A stretch of DNA of 64,000 nt from positions 5,270,001 to 5,334,000 of the forward strand of contig NZ_BJHV01000001.1 of NCBI RefSeq assembly GCF_005405925.1, written 5' to 3'. Positions 62,601-64,000 of this stretch are shown piece after piece. This DNA is from Streptomyces antimycoticus. Its GTDB lineage: Bacteria; Actinomycetota; Actinomycetes; Streptomycetales; Streptomycetaceae. The notes beneath the pieces were generated by a model. That model did not search any database and had not been told where the DNA came from. It was given only the letters and a program-made list of their open reading frames with translations. Positions within the stretch are counted from its first letter, which is position 1, and every line of letters starts with the position of its first letter. The position numbers and the translations under genes are program-made.

Positions 62601-63379
62601 GCGACCGACACGGTGGAGAGCAGTTCCAGGGCCAGGGAGGACAGAAAGGCCAGCCGCAGCGTCTTGAGCGTGGCCCGCCGGTAGTCGGCCGTGCTCGCGC
62701 GGATCGAGGCGGCCTGGGCCTTCGCCCGGCCGAAGACCTTGAGGGTCGGCAGTCCGGCGACGACATCGAGGAAGTGCCCGGACAGCCGGGACAGCAACCG
62801 CCACTGGCGGTCCATCCGGGACTGGGTGGCCCAGCCGATGAGCATCATGAACAGCGGGATCAGCGGCAGGGTGGCGACGATGATCAGCGCGGAGATCCAG
62901 TCCGCGGTGACGATCCGGGCGAGCACCGCCACCGGCACCACCACGGCCAGCCCCAACTGGGGCAGATAGCGCGCGAAGTAGTCGTCCAGCGCGTCGATGC
63001 CCCGGGTGGCGAGGGTGGTGAGCTCACCGGTCCGCTGGGAGTCCAGCCAGCTCGGGCCGAGCCGCACGGCCCGTTCCACCAGCCGCAGCCGCAGCTCCGA
63101 CTTGACCGCCGCACCGGCCCGATGGGCGGCCAGCTCGGTCAGCCAGGAGACGGCCGCCCGGCCGACGGCGACCAGCGCCAGCAACCCCAGCGGGAGCGTC
63201 AGCGCCCCCACGTCCTCGCCCCGCTGGAAGGCACCCACCACGATTTCGGCGATCAGCATCGCCTGCGCGATGACCAGACCCGCTCCGGCCAGGCCCAGCG
63301 CCACGGAGGCGACCAGGAAGAACCGGGTGGCCCGTGCGTACCGCAGCAGCCGGGGATCGATTGGTTTCACGTGAAACAC
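59615..63379 (-). CDS. cydCD: Fused CydD-CydC thiol/heme ABC exporter
   Basis: The 1254-residue protein is two complete ABC exporters in tandem (CydD about 1-555, CydC about 640-1254), the fused form usual in Streptomyces. Walker A GPSGAGKST occurs near 381 and 1030, signatures LSAGQRQRIALARA and LSGGQRQRLALARA follow, and each half has six hydrophobic segments. CydDC exports cysteine/glutathione and is needed to assemble cytochrome bd oxidase, whose cydB lies just upstream. The linker contains a 10-residue repeat. The N-terminal codons FHVK are encoded by a parS site. Confidence 0.95.
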   Translation of the reverse strand: MFHVKPIDPRLLRYARATRFFLVASVALGLAGAGLVIAQAMLIAEIVVGAFQRGEDVGALTLPLGLLALVAVGRAAVSWLTELAAHRAGAAVKSELRLRLVERAVRLGPSWLDSQRTGELTTLATRGIDALDDYFARYLPQLGLAVVVPVAVLARIVTADWISALIIVATLPLIPLFMMLIGWATQSRMDRQWRLLSRLSGHFLDVVAGLPTLKVFGRAKAQAASIRASTADYRRATLKTLRLAFLSSLALELLSTVSVALVAVDIGMRLVHGEMDLFTGLVVLVLAPEAYLPLRQVGAQYHAAAEGLAAADGVFAVLEREPSNTGGSPSPDARAAPDARSAALTLDGLVVRHPGRSEPSLARTSFEIRPGETVAVVGPSGAGKSTLLNAVLGFTTPDEGRVLIGGRDLAALDPESWRRQIAWVPQRPYLFAGTIAENVRLARPDADDAAVRAALRDADALRFVSALPDGIEARLGEMGAGLSAGQRQRIALARAFLADRPVLLLDEPTANLDGETEASVVEAVRRLAEGRTVLLVVHRPALLPLADRVLRLPGPDASGALDLLPDASGGPGLLPDASGGPSHLPAASGGPGLLPAASGGPGLLPDASGGSALLPAAGRELAVGGVRPGPTVSLRPVTAPGGPVPSRRSAARPRRGALARVRGAARGGRGRFGLALLLGSLALLSAVGLMAVSGWLISRAAQHPPVLYLMVAVTATRAFGIGRAVFRYAERLVSHDAVLRVLAELRVAVYRRLERLAPAGLGRTRRGDLLSRLVADVDAVQDYFLRWLLPVGTALTVGVASVGFLTWVLPEAGAVLAAGLLVAGVAVPLVSGALARRAERRLAPARGALSAQVVDLLAGAAELTVAGALPRRLDAVRRADGVLTRIARRAAAAAGTGAGLSALVCGLTVAAAAWVGVPAVADGRIHGVWLAVVVLTPLAAFEAVAGLPLAVQHRQRVRRAAERVYEVLDEPLPVREPDEARREEAPGAPYPLVLRGITARHPGQCAPALDGFGLELRPGRRVAVVGPSGAGKSTLAQVLLRFLDIEGGTYTLAGRDAAALDGDAVRRLVGLCAQDAHVFDSSLRENLRLARPDASDDELRAALAGARLLDWVDGLPDGLDTLVGEQGARLSGGQRQRLALARALLADFPVLVLDEPAEHLDLPTADALTADLLSATQGRTTVLITHRLAGLDAVDEVIVLDGGRAVQRGTYEELASADGPFRRMLERETAEDGALEGGVLVAAGHLSAGHLGAG
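61536..61716 (-). repeat. 30-bp in-frame repeat in the CydD-CydC linker
   Basis: About six copies of a 30-bp unit encode the decapeptide Asp/Ala-Ala-Ser-Gly-Gly-Pro-Gly-Leu-Leu-Pro between the two ABC halves (residues about 554-614). Unit length is a multiple of three, so copy changes keep the frame and only alter linker length. Confidence 0.92.
63364..63377. promoter_or_regulatory. parS centromere-like site
   Basis: GTTTCACGTGAAAC is the perfect 14-bp ParB-binding core found clustered around oriC in Streptomyces and other bacteria. Here it overlaps the first codons of cydCD (Met-Phe-His-Val-Lys-Pro). Confidence 0.92.
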
Positions 63380-63392
63380 ACCACCCGAAGCA

Positions 63393-64000
63393 TCAGTGGG
63401 CGGCGGGGATGTGCCGGGTACCGATGCGCTTACGGAAGACCCAGTACGTCCACGCCTGGTAGGCCATGATCAGCGGCATCATGATCGCCCCGACCCACGT
63501 CATGATCTTGAGCGTATAGGGGCTGGAGGCCGCGTTCGCCGCCGTGAGGCTCCACTTCGGGTCCAGCGAGGAGGGCATGACGTCGGGGAAGAGGGCCAGG
63601 AAGAGCATCGCGACAGCCGCCGCGATCGCCACCCCGGACAGCCCGAACGCCCAGCCCTCACGCCCCCGCCGGTTCATGACCAGCGCCACTGCCAGCGCCA
63701 GGACGGCGATGACGACCGCCACCAGACTGCGGGCGTTCCCGCTGGCGCTCTGCGTCCAGACCAGGAACGGCACCGTGACCACGACGGTGGCCAGTCCCAG
63801 CCCGGTCGCATGCCGCCGTGCCCTCGTCCGGATGTCCCCGGACGTCTTGAGCGCGGCGAAGACGGCGCCGTGGAAGGTGAACAGCACCAGCGTGACCGCC
63901 CCGCCCAGCAGGGCGTACGGCGTGATCAGGTCCGCCAGACCGCCCGCGTAGTTCCCGTCCCGGCCGATCGGCACCCCGTGCACCAGATTGGCGAAGATCG
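63393..64000 (-). CDS. cydB: Cytochrome bd ubiquinol oxidase subunit II (3' part)
   Basis: The visible 202 residues are the C-terminal part of CydB; the gene enters from beyond the right edge, and the frame is already IFANLVHGVPIGRDGNYAGG at the edge. Five hydrophobic segments and SPYTLKIMTWVGAIMMPLIM followed by YQAWTYWVFRKRIG are typical of the CydB end. Cytochrome bd is the high-affinity terminal oxidase used at low oxygen. cydCD follows 13 bases after the stop, so cydB-cydCD form an operon, presumably headed by cydA outside the window. Confidence 0.95.
   Translation of the reverse strand, partial: IFANLVHGVPIGRDGNYAGGLADLITPYALLGGAVTLVLFTFHGAVFAALKTSGDIRTRARRHATGLGLATVVVTVPFLVWTQSASGNARSLVAVVIAVLALAVALVMNRRGREGWAFGLSGVAIAAAVAMLFLALFPDVMPSSLDPKWSLTAANAASSPYTLKIMTWVGAIMMPLIMAYQAWTYWVFRKRIGTRHIPAAH

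Noticed and set aside
59630..63469. Plus-strand open frame of about 1280 codons opposite cydCD
   Set aside because: The minus strand encodes a complete CydCD with both Walker motifs. The plus frame is rich in Gln, His and Arg, as expected of an antisense shadow.

Overview
The window is chromosomal DNA of a Streptomyces (or a very close relative). Base composition is extremely G+C rich with G/C at third codon positions, GTG and TTG starts are common, one gene carries the rare TTA codon, and the gene content is typical of the genus: a SigE-family sigma factor, PrimPol-like proteins, RsbW-like kinases, a SpoIIE-type phosphatase, a DosS-like kinase, fused CydCD and F420-linked enzymes. The order cydB-cydCD-kinase ... 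htpX-pspAB ... two ABC pairs ... phospholipase A2-serS-pheA-dtpA-copCD-PCuAC-sco matches, from memory, the oriC-proximal core of the S. coelicolor chromosome (SCO3940s to about SCO4010) in reverse. A perfect 14-bp parS core near the right end and a DnaA-box cluster upstream of serS fit an oriC-proximal position.

Layout. 0.3-4.8 kb: a giant PAS/coiled-coil/receiver protein that lacks a phospho-acceptor histidine. 5.0-8.6 kb: acyl-CoA synthetase, SigE-family sigma factor and a secreted DUF1906 protein. 8.6-11.5 kb: a three-gene hydratase/retro-aldolase cassette ordered like mycobacterial chsH2-chsH1-ltp2, behind a TetR-type operator. 12.1-15.8 kb: a PrimPol-like protein, a TTA-containing membrane protein, an XRE regulator and an unrecognised membrane-anchored protein. 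15.9-18.2 kb: a decayed element bounded by 173-bp direct repeats that include the 3' part of tRNA-Ser(UGA); it holds a TIR-like fragment cut by a 28-G run, an integrase remnant and a PDZ-only secreted protein. 18.3-30.6 kb: HtrA-like protease, GDPD, RsbW-like ATPase, DUF5926, a degenerate PrimPol, SpoIIE phosphatase, pepP, a broken ahpD-like gene beside a MocR regulator, and another RsbW-like ATPase.

30.8-41.4 kb: membrane protein, ycnI, then the copper operon sco-PCuAC-copCD-dtpA, then pheA, a DnaA-box-rich gap, serS-HAD and a phospholipase A2. 41.6-46.6 kb: Lrp-type regulator divergent from a DHA2 exporter, then a FadR regulator with a NimT/CynX transporter. 47.3-50.9 kb: a four-gene double ABC operon. 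51.0-55.4 kb: membrane protein, pspAB, htpX, an F420-type oxidoreductase and a HAD phosphatase. 55.5-64.0 kb: a glycine-rich secreted protein, a DosS-like kinase, an 800-bp minisatellite, cydCD and the 3' part of cydB.

Three properties cut across the window. First, six loci each lack exactly one base at a G/C homopolymer, five of them fitting a five-to-four contraction. Because serS is one of them, assembly error is the first explanation, and these genes should be read as full length after correction. Second, the heptamer CTTACGG/CCGTAAG occurs at least 34 times, often at the cost of rare codons. Third, intergenic spaces and protein linkers contain many unrelated short tandem repeats with periods from 6 to 33 bp.
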